A DNA stretch of 5,379 nt, from the NCBI GenBank assembly GCA_025927435.1, contig JAICLM010000158.1:1-5379 (forward strand), written 5' to 3'. The position numbers were made by a program, and so were the translations under genes. Positions 1 through 5,364 of this stretch are shown piece after piece (positions within the stretch are counted from its first letter, which is position 1; each line of letters begins with the position of its first letter). The notes beneath the pieces were generated by a model that was not told where the DNA came from, did no database searches, and saw only the letters and a list, made by a program, of their open reading frames with translations. This DNA comes from Thermoleophilia bacterium. Its GTDB lineage: Bacteria > Actinomycetota > Thermoleophilia > Gaiellales > Gaiellaceae.

Positions 1-402
1 CTTCACCTCCGAGAAGGCGAAGACGGCGTCGGGCGCCGCGATCGCGATGTCGGCCGTCGCCACGAGCCCGGCTCCTCCGCCGAGGGCGTGACCCTGCACG
101 CGTGCGACGACGGGAGCGGAGCAGCCGTCGATCGCTTCGAGCATCGCGCGCAGCGCGTTCGCGTCGGCCACGTTCTCCTCGTAGGAGAGATCGACTGACG
201 AGCGCATCCAGTCGACGTCGGCGCCTGCGGAGAAGCTCGGCCCGTCGCCTTCGAGCACCACGGCGCGGGCGCGGCCGACCGCCACGAAAGCCTCCGCGAG
301 CTCGGCGATGAGCGCCGCGTCGAACGCGTTCCGCCGGTCGGGACGCGCCATGGTGATGCGGAGGACGTCGCCGGCGCGTTCGGTGCGGAGGTTCGAGGGC
401 AC
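1..402 (-). CDS. liuC: Methylglutaconyl-CoA hydratase-like enoyl-CoA hydratase, N-terminal part (cut by window edge)
   Basis: Crotonase-fold enzyme, cytoplasmic. The likely reaction is hydration of 3-methylglutaconyl-CoA to HMG-CoA in leucine catabolism. The minus-strand frame from GTG at 402 gives 134 residues and continues past base 1; the family is usually about 260 aa, so about half is present. Visible motifs are RPDRRNAF (20-27), the oxyanion-hole segment SAGADVDWM (58-66), YEENVADA (74-81), the second oxyanion-hole segment HALGGGAGL (105-113) and a conserved Glu at 132 in FSEV. The SAGAD-DWMR plus YEEN-AD combination is, from memory, typical of bacterial LiuC rather than generic EchA. 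The first catalytic Glu of mammalian crotonase is replaced by Gly112, which I recall as also common in LiuC. GTG402 is preferred because a -10-like box lies 7 nt upstream. An in-frame GTG at 435 would overlap the divergent gene. Enoyl-CoA hydratase is near certain; the LiuC specificity is an inference strengthened by liuB nearby. Confidence 0.85.
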   Translation of the reverse strand, partial: MPSNLRTERAGDVLRITMARPDRRNAFDAALIAELAEAFVAVGRARAVVLEGDGPSFSAGADVDWMRSSVDLSYEENVADANALRAMLEAIDGCSAPVVARVQGHALGGGAGLVATADIAIAAPDAVFAFSEVK

Positions 403-409
403 GGCGAGG

Positions 410-417
410 AGCTTAGA
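410..417 (-). promoter_or_regulatory. Candidate leaderless -10 element for liuC
   Basis: Read on the minus strand this is TCTAAGCT. Its TAAGCT hexamer (415 to 410, pattern TANNNT) is followed by 7 nt and then the GTG at 402, so transcription would begin at or next to the start codon. No good -35 hexamer is visible at 16-18 bp spacing; that region would lie inside the divergent gene. The element resembles the TCTAGGCT boxes before liuB and the 52-aa gene. It is seen only as sequence; promoter activity is inferred. Confidence 0.45.
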
Positions 418-419
418 GT
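414..419 (+). promoter_or_regulatory. Candidate leaderless -10 element for the aldolase-proline dehydrogenase unit
   Basis: TAGAGT fits the TANNNT -10 pattern and is followed by 7 nt before the ATG at 427. This is the geometry of a leaderless message. It shares the two bases 414-415 with the oppositely directed liuC box. No clear -35 or Shine-Dalgarno sequence is present. Confidence 0.45.
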
Positions 420-426
420 CCCGCTC

Positions 427-1275
427 ATGCTGCACGGAGCCCTCGCCGCGGCCGTGACGCCGCTTCGCGACGAGCGGCTGGACGAAGCGGCTGTCGCCCC
501 GTACGTCGACTTCCTCGCCGGACACGGGGTCGACGGCGTGCTCGCGCTCGGGACGACCGGCGAAGGAGTGCTGTTCTCGCCGGCGGAGCGGCGCGAGATC
601 GCCGAGGCGTTCCTCGCTGCGGCGGCCGGCCGGTTCCAGGTCGCGATTCACGTCGGCGCCCAGACGACTCGCGACACGGTCGCCTTGGCCGATCACGCAG
701 CCGCGGCCGGAGCTCACGCGGTCGCCGTGATCGCGCCGCCGTACTTCCCGCTCGACGAGGACGAGCTCCTCGCGCACGTCGTCGCGGCCGCGGCGGCCTG
801 TGCGCCGGTGCCCTTCTACCTCTACGAGTTCGAGGCGCGCAGCGGGTACGCGATCCCGGTCGCCGTCGTCGAGCGGCTGCGCGAGCGGGCTCCGAATCTG
901 GCGGGCCTGAAGGTCTCGGACTCGCCGTGGGACAGGGTCGCTCCGTACCTGCTCGAAGGGCTGGACGTTTTCGTCGGCGCGGAGGGGCTGCTCGTCGAGG
1001 GCCTGGCGGCCGGCGCCGCCGGTGCGGTCTCGGGGCTCGCCGCGAGCTTCCCCGACGCGGTCGTGCCGCTCGTGCGCGCGCCGGCGCCGGAGCTGGGGGA
1101 GCGGGCGCGGGATCTCCGGGCCTCGCTCAGCCGGCTCCCCTTCCACGCCGCGTCGAAGACCGCGCTCGGGTTGCGCGGTGTGCCGGTCACCGCCGAGGTC
1201 CGCCGGCCTCTACGTGGCCTCACGGGGGCCGAGGGGAAAGCGCTCGAGCGGATCGTGAACGACTGGACCGCGTGA
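427..1275 (+). CDS. DapA/NanA-family (DHDPS superfamily) class I aldolase or lyase, substrate unknown
   Basis: A 282-aa cytoplasmic TIM-barrel lyase, close to the family's usual 290 or so. These enzymes form a Schiff base between a lysine and a 2-oxo acid, usually pyruvate. Visible are the carboxylate-binding GTTGE at 42-46, PPYFPLDEDEL (104-114), Tyr133 as the likely catalytic tyrosine, Arg138 in ARSG, and Schiff-base Lys162 in GLKVSD. E. coli DapA uses Thr44, Tyr133, Arg138 and Lys161, so the core is intact. However, the DapA signature around the tyrosine (YNVPSRTG) reads YEFEARSG here, and the position of DapA Tyr107 appears to be Phe or deleted. A lysine-biosynthetic role is therefore not assured. 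The gene overlaps the downstream proline dehydrogenase by 4 bp (GTGA), which suggests a catabolic partner. Candidates are 4-hydroxy-2-oxoglutarate aldolase, a hydroxyproline-pathway deaminase or a sugar-acid aldolase. The family is certain; the substrate is open. Confidence 0.9.
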   Translation: MLHGALAAAVTPLRDERLDEAAVAPYVDFLAGHGVDGVLALGTTGEGVLFSPAERREIAEAFLAAAAGRFQVAIHVGAQTTRDTVALADHAAAAGAHAVAVIAPPYFPLDEDELLAHVVAAAAACAPVPFYLYEFEARSGYAIPVAVVERLRERAPNLAGLKVSDSPWDRVAPYLLEGLDVFVGAEGLLVEGLAAGAAGAVSGLAASFPDAVVPLVRAPAPELGERARDLRASLSRLPFHAASKTALGLRGVPVTAEVRRPLRGLTGAEGKALERIVNDWTA

Positions 1276-2189
1276 GCGCGCTCCGTAGCCTCATCCTCGC
1301 GGCTGCGGACAGCCCGGGGTTGCAGCGGTTCGTCCAGCGCTACGGCTTCAAGCTCGGCGCGGCGCGCTTCGTCGCCGGGGAGAGCCTCGACGCCGCCGTC
1401 CCGGTCCTGCGGCGGCTGAACGAGCAGGGGCTCCTCACGAACACGACGCTGCTCGGCGAGGGCGTGGGCGACGAGGCCGAGACGCGCGAGGTCGTCGCCT
1501 CTTACCGCCAGCTGCTCGACCGCATCCGCGCGGGGGGTCTGCGCACGAACGTCGCGCTCAAGCTCACGCATCTCGGCCTCTCGATCGACGAGGAGCTCGC
1601 GCGGCGCAACCTCGCCGAGCTCGTCGGGCATGCGGCGGGCGTCGGCAATTTCATCCGCATCGACATGGAGGAGTCGCGACATGTCGACGCCACGCTCCGC
1701 ATCTACCGAGCCCTCCGCGAGAGCGGTCACGAGAACGTGGGTGCAGTCCTGCAGTCCTATCTGTTCCGGAGCGAGCAGGACCTCGCTGAGCTGCTCCCGC
1801 TCGCGCCGAACCTCCGCCTCGTCAAGGGGGCGTATCTCGAGCCGCCCGAGATCGCCTACCCGCGCAAGAGCGACGTCGACGCCGCCTACGTCCGCCTGCT
1901 GGAGGCGTCGCTCCGCGGCGACGGCTTCACCGCGGTCGCGACCCATGACGAGGCCCTGATCGAGCACGCGATCTCGTTCGCCGACGGGCACCGCATCCCG
2001 AGGGAGCGCTTCCAGTTCCAGATGCTGTACGGCGTGCGCTCGCGCCTGCAGCTCGACCTCGTCCGGCGCGGCTACGACGTCCTCGTGGCCACGCCGTACG
2101 GGCCCGAGTGGTACCGCTACCTCATGCGCCGGCTCGCCGAGCGGCCGGCCAACGTTCTCTTCCTGCTGCGGAACCTCGTCCGAGGCTGA
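1272..2189 (+). CDS. Monofunctional proline dehydrogenase (FAD-dependent), PutB type
   Basis: Oxidises L-proline, or a close analogue, to pyrroline-5-carboxylate using FAD and passes electrons to the quinone pool. It is a 305-aa beta/alpha barrel without the P5C dehydrogenase domain of PutA, matching the Bacillus/Thermus type in length. Motifs in order are KLTHLGL (97-103), RIDMEES (129-135), LQSYL (160-164), RLVKGAY (182-188), ATHDE (223-227), FQMLYGVR (249-256) and the substrate-binding C-terminal segment from Tyr276 to Asn294, with Tyr283, Arg286 and Arg287 matching PutA Tyr552, Arg555 and Arg556. The residue aligned by eye with PutA Tyr540 is Ala273 (ATPYG where YVPYG is usual). The GTG start at 1272 overlaps the aldolase stop as GTGA, implying translational coupling. 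The open frame continues upstream to 927, but that part is a shadow of the aldolase. No P5C dehydrogenase gene is in the window. The 3' end overlaps the convergent glycosyltransferase gene. Confidence 0.93.
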   Translation: MSALRSLILAAADSPGLQRFVQRYGFKLGAARFVAGESLDAAVPVLRRLNEQGLLTNTTLLGEGVGDEAETREVVASYRQLLDRIRAGGLRTNVALKLTHLGLSIDEELARRNLAELVGHAAGVGNFIRIDMEESRHVDATLRIYRALRESGHENVGAVLQSYLFRSEQDLAELLPLAPNLRLVKGAYLEPPEIAYPRKSDVDAAYVRLLEASLRGDGFTAVATHDEALIEHAISFADGHRIPRERFQFQMLYGVRSRLQLDLVRRGYDVLVATPYGPEWYRYLMRRLAERPANVLFLLRNLVRG

Positions 2190-3363
2190 GCTCGAGGAGG
2201 AAGATTGCCGCGATCGCGACGAGCGCGAGGTCGCGGACGAGGAGGTACCACGACCAGGGCGACGCGTGATCGAGCGCGAGCGACCAGTAGTGCACCGGAA
2301 ACCACGTCTGCGTGAGGCCGAGGGCAAGGAAGAGGAGCCCGCCCGCGAGCACTCCGCGCTCGCCGCGCACGAGGAAGACGAACGGGACGAGCCAGATGAG
2401 GTACTGCGGCGAGAGCACCTTGTCGAACGCGATGAGTGCCGCGACGGCCGCTCCGGCGGCGAGCAGTACGGCCTCGCCGTCGCCGTTGCGGCGCCGGGCG
2501 AAGATCACCCAGATCGCGACGACGCTCACGACTTCGAGCACCGTCGAGAGAGTCGCGGCGAGCCCCGCCCCGTGTCCGCTCAGCGCCTGCGCTCCGTGCG
2601 AGTCGATGGTGGCGAGCGGGCGCATGCCGAAGTGCTCGGCCGCCATCACGACGGCGGCGCCGAGGCTCTCGACTTGCAGCGGCCGGCCGAGCTGGTCGGC
2701 GAACATCGCGCGCAGGCCGCCCGGCGCGAGGATCACGAAGGGCAGGAAGCACGCCGCTGCGACGGCGACGAAGGCGGCCAGGTGGAGTAGGGCGCCTCGC
2801 CGTCCCTTTCGCCGCCAGAGATGGACGATCGCGATCGGGAGGAGGACCACCGGCCAGAGCTTCGCGGCGAAGCCGAGACCGAGCAGCGCGCCGCTCAGAA
2901 CCGGGCGCTCCGCCACGAGGGACGCCAGCGCGCCGACCGCGAGCAGCGTCGGCCAGAGGTCGAAGCGTGTGTCGAAGAGGGAGCCGAGGACGAGCGGCGA
3001 GACGCCGATCGCGAGCAACACTGCCCAGGTGCGTGCCGGGCCGGCGCCGACCGTGCGCAGTGCCGATCCCGCTGCCGCGATGCAAGCGGCGCCGCAGACG
3101 CCCATCAGCACCGCGAACGAGGTGGCATAGCTCCAGCTCATGTACGCCGGGAGGAGCATCGGCGGCAGTGCGGCGGGCGGGTACTCGAACGGGAAGTCGC
3201 GGTACGGCATCTGCCCGGCACGGATCGCCCTCGCGTGCTGCTCGTAGCCGCCGACATCCGAGAGCTGGCCGTGCTCGAGCCAGGTGATCAGCGCGTAGAA
3301 CGAGATCCCGAGCAGGACGGCGCCCGCGGCAGCCGCAACCCACGTCCCCCCGATTCGGCTCAC
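2122..3363 (-). CDS. GT87-type (DUF2029) polyprenyl-phosphate-dependent membrane glycosyltransferase
   Basis: A 413-aa polytopic membrane protein with about ten hydrophobic segments, the first at residues 8-28 and the last at about 371-391. It resembles GT-C fold enzymes of family GT87, whose characterised member PimE adds mannose from polyprenyl-phosphate-mannose on the outer face of the membrane. Features that fit are the first-loop Asp36 in DVGGYEQHA (position of the proposed catalytic Asp), DFPFEYPP (56-63), DTRFDLWP (131-138), AAKLWP (166-171) and DKVLSPQYLIWLVP (314-327). The GTG start lies 10 bp after the stop of the 74-aa gene and immediately before the first membrane segment. It is probably the last gene of the liuB run. 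The last 22 or so residues (from about 392) are Arg/Ala-rich, lie beyond the last membrane span and are encoded opposite the 3' end of the proline dehydrogenase gene, so the tail may be a read-through extension. Sugar donor and acceptor are unknown. Confidence 0.85.
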   Translation of the reverse strand: MSRIGGTWVAAAAGAVLLGISFYALITWLEHGQLSDVGGYEQHARAIRAGQMPYRDFPFEYPPAALPPMLLPAYMSWSYATSFAVLMGVCGAACIAAAGSALRTVGAGPARTWAVLLAIGVSPLVLGSLFDTRFDLWPTLLAVGALASLVAERPVLSGALLGLGFAAKLWPVVLLPIAIVHLWRRKGRRGALLHLAAFVAVAAACFLPFVILAPGGLRAMFADQLGRPLQVESLGAAVVMAAEHFGMRPLATIDSHGAQALSGHGAGLAATLSTVLEVVSVVAIWVIFARRRNGDGEAVLLAAGAAVAALIAFDKVLSPQYLIWLVPFVFLVRGERGVLAGGLLFLALGLTQTWFPVHYWSLALDHASPWSWYLLVRDLALVAIAAIFLLELSLGRGSAAGRERWPAARRAGA

Positions 3364-3373
3364 TCCGTGCGGC

Positions 3374-3598
3374 TCACTCGACGTCGAATTCCTCGGCGAC
3401 GGCCGGCTCGCCGCCGATCAGCCCCGGGATCTCGCCGAGGTCCGGGAGTTCGTCGCCGAAGGAGATGACCCCGAACCGGTCCTGCGCCTCGTTCGCGATC
3501 CAGACGTCGCCCTCGGGCAGCCCCGGCAGGTGCTCGCGCAGCTCCTCCAGCGTCGTCTTCGAGTCGAACAGGTTCCAGATCAGGATCCGCGCGATCAC
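3374..3598 (-). CDS. Conserved-looking small protein of unknown function (74 aa)
   Basis: I do not recognise a named family. The GTG start overlaps the stop of the upstream 52-aa gene as GTGA, and the stop lies 10 bp before the glycosyltransferase start, so it is very likely translated as part of this run. The protein begins with a probable beta strand (ARILIWNLF), followed by a helix (TTLEELREHLPGL), a second strand region (DVWIANEAQDRFGVISF) and an acidic end (AVAEEFDVE). It is acidic, with no cysteine, signal peptide or membrane segment. An alpha/beta ferredoxin-like mini-fold is possible, but this is only an impression. The tight packing between two other genes and the unforced amino-acid composition argue for a real gene. 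Confidence 0.72.
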   Translation of the reverse strand: MIARILIWNLFDSKTTLEELREHLPGLPEGDVWIANEAQDRFGVISFGDELPDLGEIPGLIGGEPAVAEEFDVE

Positions 3599-3753
3599 GC
3601 CGCCGGGGAGGCGTTCTCGTCGGGCAACTTCTCCAGGAGCGCTTGAATCCGGCGGACGACGTCGATCTCGTCGTGGCCGAAGTCATCGAGGAACGAGTGC
3701 AGCGCCGCCCGGAGCAGCTGCACTTCCTCGGCTGTGAGCTCGATAGTGGACAT
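3595..3753 (-). CDS. Small acidic helical protein of unknown function (52 aa)
   Basis: ATG at 3753 gives 52 residues and ends in a TGA at 3597-3595 that overlaps the next start as GTGA. The start is 17 bp after the liuB stop. The sequence begins MSTIELTAEEVQLLRAAL, then FLDDFGHDEIDVVRRIQALL, and ends in a short Ser/Pro/Ala tail. Two amphipathic helices joined by an acidic turn around FGHDE are predicted by eye, a shape common in small partner or dimerising proteins. There is no cysteine, no membrane segment and no obvious catalytic motif. A TCTAGGCT box lies exactly 6 nt before the ATG, as before liuB, which supports both the reality of the gene and this start. Coupling to the 74-aa gene suggests the two products act together, which is an inference. 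Confidence 0.72.
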   Translation of the reverse strand: MSTIELTAEEVQLLRAALHSFLDDFGHDEIDVVRRIQALLEKLPDENASPAA

Positions 3754-3759
3754 GGCCGA

Positions 3760-3767
3760 AGCCTAGA
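3760..3767 (-). promoter_or_regulatory. Candidate internal leaderless -10 element for the 52-aa gene
   Basis: On the minus strand this is TCTAGGCT. Its TAGGCT hexamer (3765 to 3760) is followed by 6 nt and then the ATG at 3753. It is identical in sequence and spacing to the box before liuB and lies in the 17-bp gap after liuB. It could give the three downstream genes their own transcript. No -35 match is visible. Confidence 0.42.
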
Positions 3768-3770
3768 GCC

Positions 3771-5333
3771 CTACATGCGGAAGACGCCGAAGGTCGTCTC
3801 CGGGATCGGCGCGTTGCGGGCCGCCGCGAGCCCGAGCGCGAGCACCCGCCGGGTGTCGAGCGGGTCGATGATCCCGTCGTCCCAGAGCCGCGCCGTCGAG
3901 TAGTAGGGGTTCCCCTCAGCCTCGTACTTCGCGCGGATCTCGTCCTGATCGACGTCGCCGACCATCGAGAGGACGGTCGCCGCCTGCTCGCCGCCCATGA
4001 CCGAGATGCGCGCGTTCGGCCACATCCACAGCTGCCGCGGCCCGTACGCGCGGCCGCACATGGCGTAGTTGCCGGCGCCGAACGAGCCGCCCGTCACGAC
4101 AGTGAACTTCGGCACCTGCGCGTTCGCCACTGCCATGACGAGCTTTGCGCCGTCGCGCGCGATCCCGCCGGCCTCGTACTCGGTGCCGACCATGAAGCCG
4201 GTGATGTTCTGCAGGAAGACGAGCGGGATCCGCCGCTTGCAGCAGAGCTCGATGAAGTGCGCGCCCTTCTGGGCCGACTCGGCGAAGAGCACGCCGTTGT
4301 TGGCGAGGATCCCGACGTGGAACCCTTCGATCCGCGCGAAGCCGGTCACGAGCGTCTCGCCGTAGACCTGCTTGAACTCCTGGAAGCGTGAGCCGTCGAC
4401 GATGCGCGCGATCAACTCGCGCGGATCGACCTGGTGGCGGAAGTCCTCCGGGATGAGCCCATAGAGGTCGGATGGGTCGAGCGCCGGCAGCTCGGCCTCC
4501 GCTACGTCCCAGGTCGGGTCGGGGCTGCGTCCCGCGAGGTGCCGGACGATGCCGCGCGCGATCGCGAGCGCGTGCTCGTCGGAGGTTGCGTAGTGGTCGG
4601 CGACGCCCGAGCGCCGCGTGTGGACGTCGGCGCCGCCGAGCTCCTCGGCCGTCACGTCCTGCCCGGTCGCGGCCTTCACGAGCGGCGGCCCGCCGATGAA
4701 GATCGTTCCCGTGCCGCGAACGATCACCGTCTCGTCCGACATCGCGGGCACGTAGGCGCCGCCCGCGGTGCAGGAACCCATCACGACCGCAATCTGCGGG
4801 ATCCCCTGCGCGGACATCTGCGCCTGGTTGTAGAAGATCCGGCCGAAGTGCTCGCGGTCGGGGAAGACCTCCGCCTGGAGCGGGAGGAACGCGCCGCCGG
4901 AGTCGACGAGGTAGATGCACGGCAGCCGGTTCTGCTCGGCCACCTCCTGCGCGCGCAGGTGCTTCTTGACCGTGAGCGGGAAGTACGAGCCGCCCTTGAC
5001 GGTCGCGTCGTTGGCGACGATCACGCACTCGCGGCCCTCGACAACGCCGATGCCCGTCACGATCCCCGCGCTCGGCGCTCCGCCGTCGTACATCTCCCAG
5101 GCGGCGAGCGCATTCAGCTCGAGGAAGGCCGTGCCGGGGTCGACGAGCAGGTCGACGCGCTCCCGCGCCGGGAGCTTGCCGCGCGAGCGGTGCCGCTCCG
5201 TCGCCTTCTCGCCGCCGCCGCGCGCGACCTGCGCCGATCGCTCGCGCAGCTCGGCGACGAGCTCCTCCATCCGTCCGCGTCGCCGCGCGAAGTCCTCGGC
5301 TTCGCGGTCGAGCTGCGAGGTCAGGACGGCCAT
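3771..5333 (-). CDS. liuB: Methylcrotonoyl-CoA carboxylase beta-type carboxyltransferase subunit
   Basis: Transfers CO2 from carboxybiotin to an acyl-CoA, most likely 3-methylcrotonyl-CoA in leucine catabolism. It works in the cytoplasm with a biotinylated alpha subunit that is not in the window. At 520 aa it is full length, with both crotonase-like halves. In the N half are SGGAFLPLQ (145-153), the oxyanion-hole segment MGSCTAGGAYVPAMSDE (185-201), GGPPLVKAATG (214-224) and GGADVH (233-238). In the C half are NNGVLF (345-350), GAHFIELCC (357-365), QNITGFMVG (375-383), GGSFGAGNYAMCGRAY (415-430), WPNARISVMGGEQAA (438-452) and YYSTARLWDDGIIDP (477-491). The FPDREHFGRIFYNQ stretch (157-170) and the closing YYS-ARLWDDG segment point to the MCC/geranyl-CoA carboxylase branch rather than propionyl-CoA carboxylase. 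The linker after MGGEQAA is shorter than I recall for proteobacterial LiuB. The start at 5333 is backed by the TCTAGGCT box 6 nt upstream. Confidence 0.94.
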   Translation of the reverse strand: MAVLTSQLDREAEDFARRRGRMEELVAELRERSAQVARGGGEKATERHRSRGKLPARERVDLLVDPGTAFLELNALAAWEMYDGGAPSAGIVTGIGVVEGRECVIVANDATVKGGSYFPLTVKKHLRAQEVAEQNRLPCIYLVDSGGAFLPLQAEVFPDREHFGRIFYNQAQMSAQGIPQIAVVMGSCTAGGAYVPAMSDETVIVRGTGTIFIGGPPLVKAATGQDVTAEELGGADVHTRRSGVADHYATSDEHALAIARGIVRHLAGRSPDPTWDVAEAELPALDPSDLYGLIPEDFRHQVDPRELIARIVDGSRFQEFKQVYGETLVTGFARIEGFHVGILANNGVLFAESAQKGAHFIELCCKRRIPLVFLQNITGFMVGTEYEAGGIARDGAKLVMAVANAQVPKFTVVTGGSFGAGNYAMCGRAYGPRQLWMWPNARISVMGGEQAATVLSMVGDVDQDEIRAKYEAEGNPYYSTARLWDDGIIDPLDTRRVLALGLAAARNAPIPETTFGVFRM

Positions 5334-5339
5334 GTGCGG

Positions 5340-5347
5340 AGCCTAGA
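5340..5347 (-). promoter_or_regulatory. Candidate leaderless -10 element for liuB
   Basis: Minus-strand TCTAGGCT, with TAGGCT (5345 to 5340) placed 6 nt before the ATG at 5333. A TTGTCA lies further upstream (5371 to 5366), but 20 bp away, longer than the usual 16-18 bp, so it is a doubtful -35. The lack of a Shine-Dalgarno sequence before the ATG fits a leaderless message. Confidence 0.45.
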
Positions 5348-5364
5348 CGGCGCGTAGGCAGGCA

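Noticed and set aside
3..428. Minus-strand 141-codon open frame with an ATG at 428
   Set aside because: It is the wrong frame. Its translation is Ser/Pro/Arg-rich and has no family motif, while the adjacent minus-strand frame from GTG402 gives a clear crotonase sequence.
433..435. Alternative upstream GTG start for liuC
   Set aside because: It would overlap the divergent coding sequence and add residues not expected in the family. GTG402 has the better promoter geometry.
927..1271. N-terminal extension of proline dehydrogenase back to the ATG at 927
   Set aside because: These residues are Arg/Gly-rich and lie wholly inside the aldolase gene. The family length and the GTGA junction fit the GTG at 1272.
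2174..2185. CCTCG-TC-CGAGG dyad near the end of proline dehydrogenase as a terminator
   Set aside because: The loop is too small, the stem is short, no T-tract follows and it lies within the coding overlap.
822..2327. 501-codon minus-strand open frame opposite the aldolase and proline dehydrogenase genes
   Set aside because: Long stop-free antisense frames are common at this GC content. The product is low-complexity and rich in Arg, Glu, Ser and Val with no motifs, whereas the plus-strand genes carry full family signatures.
2117..3343. 408-codon minus-strand frame overlapping the glycosyltransferase gene
   Set aside because: It is an Arg/Ala/Pro-rich shadow. The neighbouring frame encodes a coherent membrane protein with GT87 motifs.
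3374..3753. Toxin-antitoxin module for the two small overlapping genes
   Set aside because: Neither product shows a recognisable toxin or DNA-binding antitoxin motif, and both are acidic. Size and overlap alone are not enough.
3916..5028. 370-codon minus-strand frame within liuB
   Set aside because: It is a shadow with an Arg-dominated translation. The LiuB frame over the same bases is unmistakable.
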